DNA from: Hydractinia symbiolongicarpus
Taxonomy: Eukaryota > Cnidaria > Hydrozoa > Anthoathecata > Hydractiniidae
Reading direction: 5' to 3'
Assembly (NCBI RefSeq): GCF_029227915.1
Contig: NC_079882.1
Location: forward strand, 6,820,001-6,884,000
Length of the DNA stretch: 64,000 bases
Below, piece after piece: positions 11,639 through 23,248 of the stretch. Numbering within the stretch: position 1 is the stretch's first letter; each line of letters opens with the position of its first letter. Made by a program: the position numbers and the translations under genes. A model generated the notes under the pieces. The model worked only from the letters and a program-made list of their open reading frames with translations, had not been told where the DNA came from and did not search any database.

Positions 11639-14600
11639 ATGGCTATGCAACAAGGCAGAGGCAGAGGAAATTTGAAAAAGGAAGAAAAAGTACTGTCTAA
11701 TTCCAAACCCCTTGGACCACCTGGTAATGCTGATATAAATATGGATGAAAGCTTGAAAAAATTAAATCTCTACCGGAAACCTATAGCCAAAGATGGTTCT
11801 TGCTTATTCAGAGTTGTGTCTGAACAGGTATACATTGCCGAATATATTATTGAATTCATTTTGTCACAATGTGGTTTTCTTTTTGATGAATGTTCTAAAT
11901 AATGTGACTGGCTTTTTCAGAAAATGCTTGCAACATGCTTACACACACAAAAATAATTTAGGTCTGTGTGCTAATGACAGCACTTTTTTAAGAATTTGGC
12001 CAACACAACACGCCTAAATCCCTGTGTACTTCTTCACTATTTTTAAGAGTATTTTGATTTGAGTATTTTTTGTATTTTAAGGTTTACCATACTCAAGCTA
12101 AACATCTACAAGTGCGTTCTGAATGCATTAATTACATATTTAAACACAGAAGTATTTTTGAGTCTGTAAGTAAATAGATTATTTAAGTCAGTTCTAGACC
12201 AATACAAATTTTTTATACCTAATAAAATATATTTTCTAAATAATTTTTCAGTTCATTGAAGGATCTTTTGAGCATCATTTATTTCTTCTCAAGAATCCAA
12301 AGGTAAGATTGTTGCAAGAAACAGAAACTTTTTCTATACATTTTGCACACAATTATTATTAAGTTATTTCTTTTTTTTGTTTTTTTATATTGTTCTGAAG
12401 TACTATATGTGGAATGATATTGAAAAAACTAAAAATTCAGAAGCATTTTCTTTTATTCCCAGAACCCTTTCAAAAATCTATATCTAACTTGAATTGTTGA
12501 AATAAACATATACCTGATATTCGAGGCATAGTTTTTTAAGGCATGGTTATGAAAAACATCTAGTTTCCTATCAATCTGTTAAATTTGAATTTCTCTAATC
12601 TTCTTAGGAATGGGGTGGAGAGGTGGAAATATCAGCACTGTCTCATCTTTACGAGTAAGAGGAGTATACTGCAAGAAATGTATAAGCATTTAGTAAAAAA
12701 GACAATTGAATGGAATTGAATTATTGAATTTTCATATTTAACCACTTATATGAAGAAATAAAACTAATCATGCATTTTACGAATTTGTTTCAAAAGCGAA
12801 ACAGTCATTTGTCAGTTTAAGTAAATCCATAATTTAATATATAATTTAAATTGTGACTACTCCTCAATAAAGCCTAACCGATGAGTATTAGTTTTTATCA
12901 CTTTCCTTTACCTAACTTGTAAAGTTTTTGGAAGTTTAATCATGAATGCTATGTGCTGTGTGCTTTGTAAACAAGCAAATAAGCAAAACATAATTTATAA
13001 AAAATAAAAGCGTTTATATTCTTTTGTCTTTAGAATATGTTAGCATCTGAAGTGTAACTTTCTGTTTGAAATTTTGTTTTTGTAGGCATGAATTCATTGT
13101 TTATCAAGCTCCTAGTTTCCAACCACAACCTGTTACTTGTAATGGTTTCACAAAACAAGTAAGTATCTTGTGTTTTCTTTTTTGAGATGGCTTTCTTGTC
13201 AGCATGTGTTTTGCACCAACCAAGCACCATGCTGTTTTTACAAAGCCTATAATAAAATTGGCATTGTTAATTGCCTGGCACGCATTTCATTGTGAGTCAG
13301 TCTCATTCCTTTGTTACAAAATTATCAACTCAACATGAGTGTCCTGGTGTATTGTTAGTAAAAATTTTAAGATGGCTTTCTTGTCAGCATATGTTTTTCT
13401 ACCATTAAAGCACCATGCTTTATTTACAAAGCCTATAATAAAATTGGCATTGTTAATTGCCTGGCACGCATGTCATTGTGAGTCAGTCTCATTCCTTTGT
13501 TACAAAATTATCAACTCAGCATGAGTGTCCTGGTGTATTGTTAGTAAAAATTTTAAGATGGCTTTCTTGTCAGCATATGTTTTTCTACCATTAAAGCACC
13601 ATGCTTTATTTATAAAGCCTATAATAAAATTGGCATTGTTAATTGCCTGCCACGCGTTTCCTTGCGGGTCAGTCTCATTCCTTTGCTACAAAATTATTAA
13701 CCGTTTTTAAAGTTTTAAAATATTTATTTACTGCAATTTGTTTATTCTTGCTATCATCTCAGATTCATCTTTGCTACTTAAATGGAAATCATTACGATGC
13801 TGTATATCCTCTAAGCTACAAATCGAACGCTGCTTTTATGCAATGTAGGTTATATTACTCGATATAAAAAATGATAAGGTCATGTCTGCTCGCTTACCTG
13901 GGCTTGTTGTTTATATGGCATAAATTAATTTTGAGGTTTTCTATCATTGTTTGTTATTTAGCTGTTCTTTACAATTTGCTACTTGATAAAGTTATACCTA
14001 ATATTGATCAACGGGAGATGTTAAACGAGGAAAGCATATCTGTTGATGATGCATCTGCTACCGGTTGGACAGAAGTGAAAAAACAAGGGAAAGGTAATGT
14101 TTACAGTCGAGGATCGGTTTGGATTGCATACAAGAGGAGAATGTTTTTAACTTTGGGCGTAAGCATTTTTGACTCTGGTCCTAAGATAATCATATCATCT
14201 CGGTGCCAAGAGTCAGTGGTTGGTTTTGCATTGTAATAAGTATCTAATCCTTTTTCAAAGACAAACAGTAAAACTAAAAAGTTGTGACGGGGAAGGGACA
14301 ACGATTAGGCAAGCTTTTAGCAGATGTTTTCAACTAAAAGTTACCTCTACCGGGAACTTGATCTTGTTACATGGTTTTTGAAACAAAATTACCTGAAATC
14401 AACACAATTTTAGCAAACCTTGCAATTAGCGTATAAATAGAGCAAAATATACCTTGATCTTACCGTATATAAAAAATTCAAAATACGTTTATCAGTAATC
14501 GTCAGTAATGTTTTTTTTTTTGGTTTTTTTAAGGCCGAACTCATGAAGAAAACGTGGATCGGATCATTTCAACTTTCCCCGATGCTGGTAGAGACAAGAA

Positions 14601-17542
14601 AATCTACTGGCAAATAAAAAGGTCACTTGATCCAAACCTTTATCGTAACGTTGAACTGGAGGTTTGGGAAGACAATAAGTCGGAAATACAAAAGTATGAC
14701 TACAATCTGGCTGTGTCCATACAATTTAAGCCTGGAGACATGTGTCTAGCTACTATACAGGAATCGGAAGATGTGAGTGAAATTGTGAGGGTGAGAATTC
14801 AGGAAATGACTCTTGACAAATGTAGAGTCGTGTCAGAAGATTACAAAAATCAATATTACGTACAATTAGACGCTTTGCAACCTATTTTGAACGGAGATGC
14901 CTCTGATGCATATAAAAACTTGCCTGGTTATTATAATAAACGAGACAACGAAAGGGAACTAGAATTTCAAGCGCAGAAGCGCCGTGGTAAATCAAGAAGG
15001 TTTCGAGATGACGAACGTAAGGGAGATGTTGGAGTAAACAAAGGTAGCGATTTCGGAAAGCGTCAAGACAACAGAGCAGAGCGAGATTCCCGAAGGCGAG
15101 CAAACAGGAAAGAAGGGGAGAAGAAGAAGGAGGCGGAAAACAAGCAAGCTTTAAATAAGACAAAACCAGATTTAAAAAAGCCTGAAAAGAATGAAAGCGA
15201 AAAAAAAACTGGTCCTAATGGTAGTTCTGAAGCCCCTGTGAAAGTTGCCCAACCAGCTGAAACAGCAGCAGCCTTCTGGGGTCGAATGCGCACTCGACCT
15301 CCACCAATACCTTCCACCACTTCTGATTCCACTAGCAAGCCTACAAATGTGGCGACAGATGCAGCAGGTCAGTCGAATCATTCTCCAAAACTTTCACAGA
15401 GTAAAACGAACGGCCTTAAGAAACCAACAGGAAATTCTGATGTAGATCAAGATAAAGCAAGTACGACACGCACGGATAGTTCTAACGGACATGCACGCAA
15501 ACAACCTTCATCGGATACGTCAAATGATATTGCTGCGCATGGAGCTGAAACTAATAAACAAAACGTAACACATAAACCTGCATGGGGGACACTACCATCA
15601 CCAACTATACACTCTTTTAAATCTAACACCTCACATGATATGGGAACAACGCCTAGTACTACCTCGAACACTTATAGCGACAGTGAGAATTTACGCACTA
15701 GTAATATGGACAGCGATGCTGAGAAACTGTTTAACTTGACAACCCAAGCTAGGCTTAAAGTTAATGCGGTGCGCGAGAATATTTTGGTAACAAGCGCGAA
15801 ATTATCGGCGGAAGTTAACGTAGCACCTTCATGCACAAATTTGTCAGATGTAAATCCCTTTATACCCTCTGATGATGTTACAAATAAAATGAATAAAAAT
15901 TCACATACAGATAATACAGAAACAGTCAAACAAAAAAACACGGTTATTGATAACAGTGATCTTGTTAATATGGTATTTCCCACACCCTTACATGATGAAC
16001 AAATATGTAATGGAGATTTAGCTGAAAAAGAAAGCATTCAAATTGGCTCAGTTGACGCAGAAATATTTTCCTCGCAAGATGCAACAACACTTTATGATGG
16101 ATCTTGCGCGGAAATTAGTTCTCAACATGTTACTTCGTGTGAAGAGAATAAACTATCTAGTTCTTTCGACACTGCAGAGTCCACTTTTAATGACACAGCC
16201 GTGAAAGCCGACGACGTTCTAAAAGTGACAAAAGACAAAATACGCAAGAAAGTCAGTTTTGGTCAGACTACAGAAATTGTGGAAAAATCGCAGGAGCTGT
16301 TTACTTCAGGTGTAATGGATACGGATATGCTGGTATCACAATCATCAGAACCCGGTAAAATTGTCTTGCCACCCGATCATCGGGAGAAACACCTAGACGA
16401 GTTCTCCAACGTGGGGATGCTCCCTCCACAGCAGCAGCAACACGTCATTCCAGCATCTTTTGTTCACAGCGGAGGAGTGACCTATTATCAAACTGCGCCT
16501 ACCGTTCCTAGTGTTCTTCCGATGTTCTGTAATGCTGGGGATCAACTGCCCTATCCCGTCTCCATGTCACGCGATCCTGAAGGAAAGGATCTTCCTGAAG
16601 GTACCTTTCAATCTTTTTATTGTTAAAAGCTTACTTTGTTTCCCAAGCAAATGCCTAGGTAAAAAAATATGATTTTGAATTTGGATTTTTTTACTAAAAA
16701 CCGATCCACTGTTGTGGTATGTCGATTTATCATCCACTCTGAAAAACTTTTAGATATGACGATACTGCGACATTTTTACAATCTCGGTGTTCAGGTAGGC
16801 TTTGTTCTGGTGTTGTTATTCCCTTCGTTAATTTTCATGATATTTTCTCATGGTTTAAAGTCAGTCAAAAGGAGAAGTGAAGCCGTATTTTAAAATCTAC
16901 ACATTACTCAATTTAGGTTATTGTAACTTGTTTAGGTATTGTGATTACAGGGCTGTCAAGTTAAGATTGTTGTTTTTTTCTCTAATTTAGTGGCACTACA
17001 TGCTCACTCAGCAGCCTAACAACATGCATTTATCTCAGCCAGGCCTTCTTCCTTTACCTGTGCAACCTCAATATTCTACTGTTCCAATGCGCCCATTGGT
17101 TATGACGTCAGAACAATCTGTTGTAAGGATTTTTTTATTTATTTTCGTGGCTTACGTTTTAAAGTTTCTTCGAATGGAAAAAAGTTTTTCGACGTTTTAC
17201 GTCTGTTATTATTTGTCATTTATTTATTTATTTATTTAGCGTTCTGCTGATTGCTACTCGCCGAATTCTCAAAGCAACGACTCGCCACTAATAGAGCTTT
17301 CCCAAGCTTCGTTAATGCAAAATCGTTTCCAAACTCCTCATCAAATTCACATTCCACACGCAATCCAATCTGTCTCTTTTGACCAGTTTGAAGTTCCTTC
17401 TAGGTTACGACGCACTCCTGTGAATAGAACACATACACGGTTTGTACAACAGAGGCAAATATATAATGGGCGTGGTATCATGGGTCAAGGTCCAAGACAA
17501 CGATCAGATTTTATACGCGGTACAAATAATTACCATGGTTAA
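11639..17542 (+). CDS. OTUD4: OTU-family deubiquitinase, OTUD4-like
   Basis: Predicted exons: 11639-11827, 12082-12165, 12252-12302, 12608-12654, 13086-13158, 13763-13844, 13962-14093, 14534-16600, 16754-16794, 16991-17122 and 17240-17542. Total is 3201 nt, 1066 aa, in frame throughout. The OTU fold (about residues 40-175) shows the catalytic Asp-Cys block KDGSCLFR (D52, C55) and the NGNHYD block with His158. A Tudor-like segment follows in exon 8 (LYRNVELEVW ... YDYNLAVSIQFKPGDMC), as in vertebrate OTUD4, then a long Ser/Thr/Asn-rich disordered region. The C-terminus keeps the family motif LRHFYNLGVQ (exon 9) and ends in an Arg/Gly/Gln-rich tail. OTUD4 removes ubiquitin chains and scaffolds other deubiquitinases in the cytoplasm (family knowledge). 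The ATG at 11639 is chosen because it heads the open frame into the OTU fold. Length is close to the human protein. Confidence 0.88.
13185..13702 (+). repeat. Intronic 186-bp tandem triplication
   Basis: Within the OTUD4-like intron between exons 5 and 6, a 186-bp unit starts at 13185, 13371 and 13557. The third copy is truncated (about 145 bp). Units begin GATGGCTTTCTTGTCAGCAT and carry TTGTTAATTGCCTG. Copies differ by only a few bases, so the duplication is recent. The open frames of 61 codons inside two copies exist because 186 is a multiple of three. Confidence 0.93.
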
Positions 17543-17699
17543 TGAAGAATCGAAAACAAAAGATTTTATACTTTTCAGTTTTGTTGGAATTATATAATGT
17601 CGCAAATTATTGCGTTCATTTCCCGCAAATAATAATGTTGATTTTTTTTTAAAAAAATGAGAATAATGAGAACTGTGTTCTGCCTTGTTTAAAATCCAG

Positions 17700-17900
17700 T
17701 ATTTTATCGTTAACAACAGGCTGAGCGCCTAGTACAAGTAAACCGTGTTGCATCTGGATAAAAGCGTAATACACTTTTCCAAAAAACTATATCGCAGCTT
17801 CGTTTTATAAAAGCACGGGAAACAGTTTGTTGTTAACACCAGTCTGAGCGCTTAGTCAGGTAAACCGTGTCGTGCATGCGTATAGGCGTAAAACCCTTTT
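17700..17900. repeat. Two direct copies of a GAGCGCCTAG-type segment
   Basis: About 65 bp starting GTTAACAACAGGCTGAGCGC at 17709 is repeated with changes at 17833 (GTTAACACCAGTCTGAGCGC). Both continue into GTAAACCGTGT and GGCGTAAAACCC-like DNA. This lies 3' of the OTUD4-like stop and may be in its 3'UTR or the edge of a small mobile element. Confidence 0.65.
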
Positions 17901-18127
17901 TCATAAATAAATAGTTGGTCAGCTCACCAGTTTCGGAACAGACGGCTTAATGACGTCATCAAAAACTCTTAAAATCGCTTTATCTCCGTTACTGTATGCT
18001 TGGTGATGCGCCTAAATCTCGTCCCACTTTTTGGTGGTTTCGATGCTGAGATCCTTCGAAGCGAATGTCACATTTCAACCTACTTCACCCAAGCTCCTTA
18101 ACTACTGGAAAGTCTCGTATTGACGTT

Positions 18128-18640
18128 CAGGCTAAAATTGGTATTTGTTTTCGACAAAATTTGGCACAGTTAACAAAAAAGTATGATGAACATAATGGTG
18201 ACAATTTTGATTTTTGTCACCTAAATGTCATTTTAGGCCAAAATTGGTCCAAAAATTAGAACTATTTTATTTTCAACAAAATTTGGCACAATTAACAAAT
18301 AAAGTATGCTGAACATGATGGTGACATCAAAATTTTGGTTTTTTGCCAACTTAAATGTCAGTTTAGGCCAAAATTGGTCCAAAAATTAAAACTACTTCAT
18401 TTTCAACAAAAATTGGCAAAGTTAACAAAACAAGTATGCTGAACATAATGGTGACATCAAAATTTTGATTTTTGTCACCTAAATGCCATTTTAGGCCAAA
18501 ATTTATCCAAAAATTAAAACTGCTTTATTTTCGACAAAAACTGACACAGTTAATAAAAAAAGTATGCTAAAAATGATGGTCACATCAAAATTTTGATTTT
18601 TTGTCAACTAATGCCGTTTAAGACCATAAACGTTTCAATC
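18128..18640. repeat. Tandem repeat, about 129-bp unit, four copies
   Basis: Blocks TTAGGCCAAAATTGGTCC (near 18233 and 18363, with a diverged copy near 18491), GTATGCTGAACATAATGGTG and CATCAAAATTTTGATTTTTG recur with a period of 128-130 bp. Copies are moderately diverged. No coding content. Confidence 0.9.
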
Positions 18641-19017
18641 ACAAGACTTTCAACCATGAATGATAGGCTGTATTTTTTGTTAGCAATTTCTTTTAAAATG
18701 TGAGTTTAATGACACGTTTCGTTTTGTTTGCGTTTGTTGTAAGATATAATGTCACTGGTGTGCTTTATCTTCAGAGGTTCATGCACCAAACCCCTTCGAA
18801 TGTTTGGCACAATAACACAACGAATTAGCAGGTTTTCATCAAATATTTTGGTAGCGCGCGGAAATTCTTAGAGTCCCCAGGGCTTCTTGTTCTTTCTTCA
18901 AAAAGTAAAAATTCTTTGTGTTTACACGCTCAACTGAACCACAATGCCTCAATTACTTAAGAAAAGTCCATCCCATTAAGGTTAAGTTGAAAATCTGGCG
19001 GGAAAACGAATTTTTCA

Positions 19018-19090
19018 GTTATTCGAACTCCCGGTTATTCGAAGTAAATTCTTATCCCCCTTGAGGCTTCGAATAACCGGGAGTCTACTG
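19018..19090. mobile_element. Hairpin with pogo/Tigger-like terminal repeat
   Basis: The left half CTCCCGGTTATTCGAAG and right half CTTCGAATAACCGGGAG are perfect inverted copies about 20 bp apart. The right end runs out into TCTACTGTAG. A terminus reading CAGTAGACTCCCGGTTATTC resembles termini of pogo/Tigger-type DNA transposons, so this may be a collapsed miniature element. Family assignment is inference. Confidence 0.6.
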
Positions 19091-19887
19091 TAGGTTTGAA
19101 AGGCTTTTTCAAGAAGCTGTATAAGATTCTAATATTTAGATTCTTTCCTAAGAGGAGGGGTATTCCCCTGCGAAAACTAAATAAAAAAATAATTGCATCT
19201 ACTGAAACTAAAACGTGGCATCAACTTCTGACAGCTTTTGTCATGCGCTGAATACCAGACTTAACCTCGTCCCCAGGGCAACTTGTATGCTATGAACGCT
19301 GCTTGACTGTTGTAAAGCTGTCCCAAATGCTTGTTTGGTATGCGAAGGGCTATAAAGACAAGTAATTCCTGTGTGTATCGAGCTCAGATCTTATATAGGC
19401 TTTGCAAATACAGATTTTTTTCTGCAGCGGAATTCGTAAAGAGTGAGCGATAATGCTACGTTTTTAGACCTTATGTACAGTGTGTTAATATTTTTAAAGA
19501 TCAAATTTTTAATATTTTCCAGCATGTACTCAGAAATATCAAAAATCTTGTACCTCGTAATTGTGTCATTATTAAATAAAATTTGAATACCGTGAAATAA
19601 AACTTTGCGAGTTAAGATTTAATAACTCAATGAAAAAAAATGAACAAAAATCAGTGCCAAGATTTTCTTTCCATAGAATGATTTCCTTGCCGTTTTTATT
19701 TAGGAGTCATCATTTCGATCTCGAAATTGTTAGAATGTCAAAATGTGAGTCTATGAAGAGGAAAAAGGCCTATGCCCAACAATTCCAGTTTTGCAAATTT
19801 GATGTCTGAAACCTTTATGTCATAAAAATTTGAGTAAATTTCGCTTTTTTCTCTTTTTTAAGGTAGTTTTTTTGTTGTTTTATTTCA

Positions 19888-20006
19888 AACAACCTCGTCC
19901 CCAGGGGCTTTTACCTTTTTGACATCAAGACCGTGGCGAAAAAACTTGTTTAGCCGTTAAGTAAGAGCTAGCTGCTTTGACATATGCAACGAACCCCGGG
20001 GACGAT
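19888..20006. mobile_element. CCTCGTCCCCAGG-ended MITE
   Basis: It starts AACCTCGTCCCCAGGGGC and ends CCCCGGGGACGATG, which is the inverse with mismatches. Length is about 115 bp. It belongs to the same hairpin family as the copies at 58.75, 62.3 and 63.9 kb. A solo end of the same family sits at about 19263 (CCTCGTCCCCAGGGC). Confidence 0.6.
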
Positions 20007-20298
20007 GATGTATTCCAAAGTGACTCATCACAAGGTTGTACAAATAAAAAACGATGCTTTTATGTTAAATACAAATTATGTTTGGCTTTATTTTATATAA
20101 AAAGAATAATAGACAAATTTACATAAAAGGATTTTAGTATTAAGAAAATTAATCTCTCAGTGCGTTTAGTCATAGTTTGGTTATGAGAAAAAAACCTTTT
20201 CTTTATTTTATTTACAGGTTTACCATTTCAGGTTAACGCAGGCTAAAGATTTTCACAGGAGCTAGGGACCGCGCCTTGAGGATACAAAGGAATTAGTG

Positions 20299-21930
20299 TT
20301 AATTTTTTGCAGTATTCTGACCATCCAATTCTATGACGGCTGTGTCTACTCCGTTTGATCCAATTTTTACATGCACAGATTTAACGTCTTTCGTTAACTT
20401 CATTAATATATCGCCGTCAGATGTTTTATCAATGCTAATTTGCGAGGAACATCGAGCAGGTTTATTATCGTGTTTTGAGTCCTTTTTATCCTCGTTTGCT
20501 TCTTCCCTTGGAACGTTTATGTTGCCATCAGAAGTTTCATTGATGCTAATTTGCGAAAGACATCGAGCAGTTTTTTTACCGTGCTTGGATTTCTCTTTAT
20601 CCTCGTTTGGTTCTTTCCTTAGAACTTTTTTGTCGCCGTCAAATGTTTTATCGATGCTAATTTGCGAAGGACATCGAGCAGGGTTTTTACCGTGCTTGGA
20701 TTTCTCTTTATCCTCGTTTTGTTCTTTCCTTAGAACTTTTTTGTCGCCGTCAAATGTTTTATCGATGCTAATTTGCGAAGGACATCGAGTAGGGTTTTTA
20801 TCGTGCTTAGATTTTTCTTCTCTATTCTTATTTGATTCTTTCCCTGGAGCGTGAATTGGTGTGGACTCTATGCTTATGTGATAAGAAGCCTCACTGGGTC
20901 TTCTAGCCTCACTGGGTCTGTTCTTCTGCGAGTCTGTTAAGGACCTTTTTACATCAGGCACTTTCTCAGTGATAGATAAAACTGGCCCAGTGTACGATCG
21001 AACCCCTCTTTGACGGAATTCTTCTCCGTACCCACTCATATCCTCGTATAGATTTTCTTTAGAATTGTACCCAGAATCAGGCACACATGGTTTTGAATAT
21101 ATTCGCTCACTTAAAATAAAAACATAAGTATTCATAAACCTAGGCGAGTTGATTTTTTTTGACCGTCAGGGCCAGCTTACCTCGTATTAACAACCACATT
21201 AACAAGAATAATTTTATGTCGAAATAAAACGATACACAAGAAATTTTTAAATGGTGTTTTTATTGGAAATAAATAATGTCATAATTTTACCTTTCTTGTA
21301 GTATCTTTGGAGCAATGCTTTCCTAAAAAGAATGATAAATTTTATATCAATAGCAAAAATATAAAGTGAGAAAAAAATAATTTGAAACATCCTTACATGC
21401 CGATATTGCTCTATAGGAGTTTCTCTTTGCACGGCTGTTTTGAGATGATAACACCAATGATTGTAGATGGTCTTTGAGGGTGTGTAGAGGAAGAAAGTTC
21501 TCGATTTAGTGTCGGTTGATAATGTTAGTTGCATAGTATACATTTTTTGGCCTTTCACAATTTTTGTATCACTTTCAGCTATAAATTTTGCTTTCTCATT
21601 CAGATACAGCACACCTAGGATTATAATATATTTACCTGGTATGTAAGCCAAATCTCATTACTCGCAATAAGCCCTCGCGATGTTTATTAAACAATACCAA
21701 AAAACGTTCTACTTACGTATTGGACTCTCTTCTCCAATGTTACGATAGAAAAGAATATATTCTGCATATTTTACATCTCCAAGTGTTTTTCTCGTTCCCT
21801 TTATTCCAGGCCCTTTGCTTTTATGAGCAAGAATGAATATACGCTCCTTGCATTTTTCCGTTTTTCCATTTGATGCAGTTTTGTGAAGAGTGCTTTCAAA
21901 AATCTTAGTTTCCTCGGGAATACATGCCAT
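20299..21930 (-). CDS. PH-domain adaptor with repeat tail (paralog B)
   Basis: Predicted exons on the minus strand: 21930-21717, 21614-21397, 21322-21291 and 21109-20299. Total 1275 nt, 424 aa, in frame. The first about 140 residues form a PH-like domain, split by a phase-1 intron before RVLYLNEKAK and ending with the helix Trp in NHWCYHLKTAV. The tail has tyrosine sites (NLYEDM, SGYNSK), the motif EEFRQRGV, four 37-residue repeats containing SQISIDKT, and a final VKS..VKIGSNGVD strand. PH domains bind phosphoinositides or proteins at membranes, and a Tyr-rich tail suggests a docking adaptor (inference). The gene shares exon structure, intron phases and tail motifs with the gene at 23.2-24.6 kb. 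No closer family is recognised. Confidence 0.8.
20425..20815 (-). repeat. Coding 111-bp (37-aa) repeats, four copies
   Basis: The segment encoding SQISI..T occurs at 20429, 20540, 20651 and 20762, exactly 111 bp apart, and preserves frame. Each unit also carries a basic KSKH(D/G)K-N block and an RC(P/S/L)SQISI core. The two right-hand copies (20651, 20762) are the most alike. A degenerate fifth core (YHISIES) sits just upstream in the protein. Confidence 0.95.
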
Positions 21931-21996
21931 GATAAATGCTTGGATATAACTACATGCATAATAAAATAGCTCAAACGTTTATATGCTTTATCTGCT

Positions 21997-22050
21997 GACA
22001 AAGGGTAATAACCTTAATACTACGCAGTAATAAGGTTATTACATTTTGTC
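21997..22050. repeat. Short palindrome upstream of PH paralog B
   Basis: GGTAATAACCTTA and TAAGGTTATTAC are inverted copies about 14 bp apart. The outer GACAAA..TTTGTC extends the pairing to about 20 bp with one or two mismatches. It lies about 70 bp upstream of the predicted ATG of the minus-strand PH gene, so it could be a promoter-region hairpin or a MITE end. Confidence 0.6.
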
Positions 22051-23248
22051 ACTTTGTTATTACACTAGAAAAAAAACACGGACCATTCGAAACTAAAACG
22101 TAAAAACATTTCAGATTTGTATGGTGTTTCATACGAATCTTAAACGCTCAAATTAGGAGCTCTTTGAAAAGAGGGTCGGCTGGTCCAGCTTGACAGGCTT
22201 ACTTGGGTAGTTAAAGTTAAACTTTTGCACAGCTTTTTTTCACCCTGTTGAACCAAGCATGCTATACATCACATAATATACCTTGCTTTGGCATTACGCA
22301 TGTGCAATCTTCACCTTCGTCCCCAATTTTTTTGTCTTTTTGATATAAGAAAAATGGGTTTACAAAAAATAAAAACGATGATTCAAAAGTTACAATTTGT
22401 AAGCTTTGTGGACCCGAATACTGGGTCTGAGGGTAAGAAAATTTACTGAAGAAAAGGCTATAAAGTAGTTTTCAAATCCTGAGTGATTTCAATTTATGCA
22501 CGAGGCCCTGAAGAATACTCAAAGTTTGCGATGCTCCTTTAAGTGACAAACAAGATAAAAAAACAAGGCGAAGGATTTCTTTTGTGTTCGTATGCGGAGC
22601 CGTTCATTTAAGATGCCGAAGTCTATAGAAGTAACAAGGTTTTTACTACTTTGCCACAATATACTCGTATGACCTGATTCTTGGGTGACTGTGATATGAA
22701 TTATGTAGTTGGTATTAATGTAGTCTAACGTAAATACTGAATTAAAAGATTAGAAACTAATAAACGACGATTTTTATTAATATTTTTTATTAAATATACC
22801 TATTGAGATGTATATATAATACCTATTGAGATGTATATAGATATAGAAAGTAGGACATAAAGCAGAAAGTTAATTGAATGCTCGGTCATTAAGAAAAATT
22901 TTCTTAGGTAAGATTATTATATGGGCACCTCTCTATCCCGATTTTCTATTTTTCTTATTGCTGGTTGGCAAGAAGGGGATAATTCTGGCGTCCCTGGCTG
23001 GTAGTTGTGTATATTAGAAGTTTTTAATTATAATACATCCTTTGATTGTTTGACGCATTCTTTCTTTGTTTTCTGAGTAACAAAAATGGTGTAGATAAAG
23101 CACGAATTGAAAATAAGCCAAATCAAGAAACAATTTTTTGCTCATTAAATAATTTGTGTCTTTTTTATTAATATTATATACAGTAGAAAATAAAATTTAC
23201 AACATTATGTACATGATTTGCTTTCAATACAAACGGGAGTTGGGAACC
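22051..23248. other. Spacer between the two PH-domain genes
   Basis: No coding exon was found. A solo diverged end of the CCTCGTCCCC family lies near 22312-22330. A tandem duplicate of CCTATTGAGATGTATAT lies at about 22798-22845. The right part (about 23160-23248) probably holds the 3'UTR of the upstream gene. Confidence 0.4.

Noticed and set aside
13339-13710. Two nearly identical 61-codon frames
   Set aside because: They lie in the intronic 186-bp triplication, whose period is a multiple of three; they are open by coincidence.
20333-20854. 173-codon plus-strand frame
   Set aside because: It is the antisense of the repeat-encoding exon of the minus-strand PH gene and shows only the mirror of those repeats.
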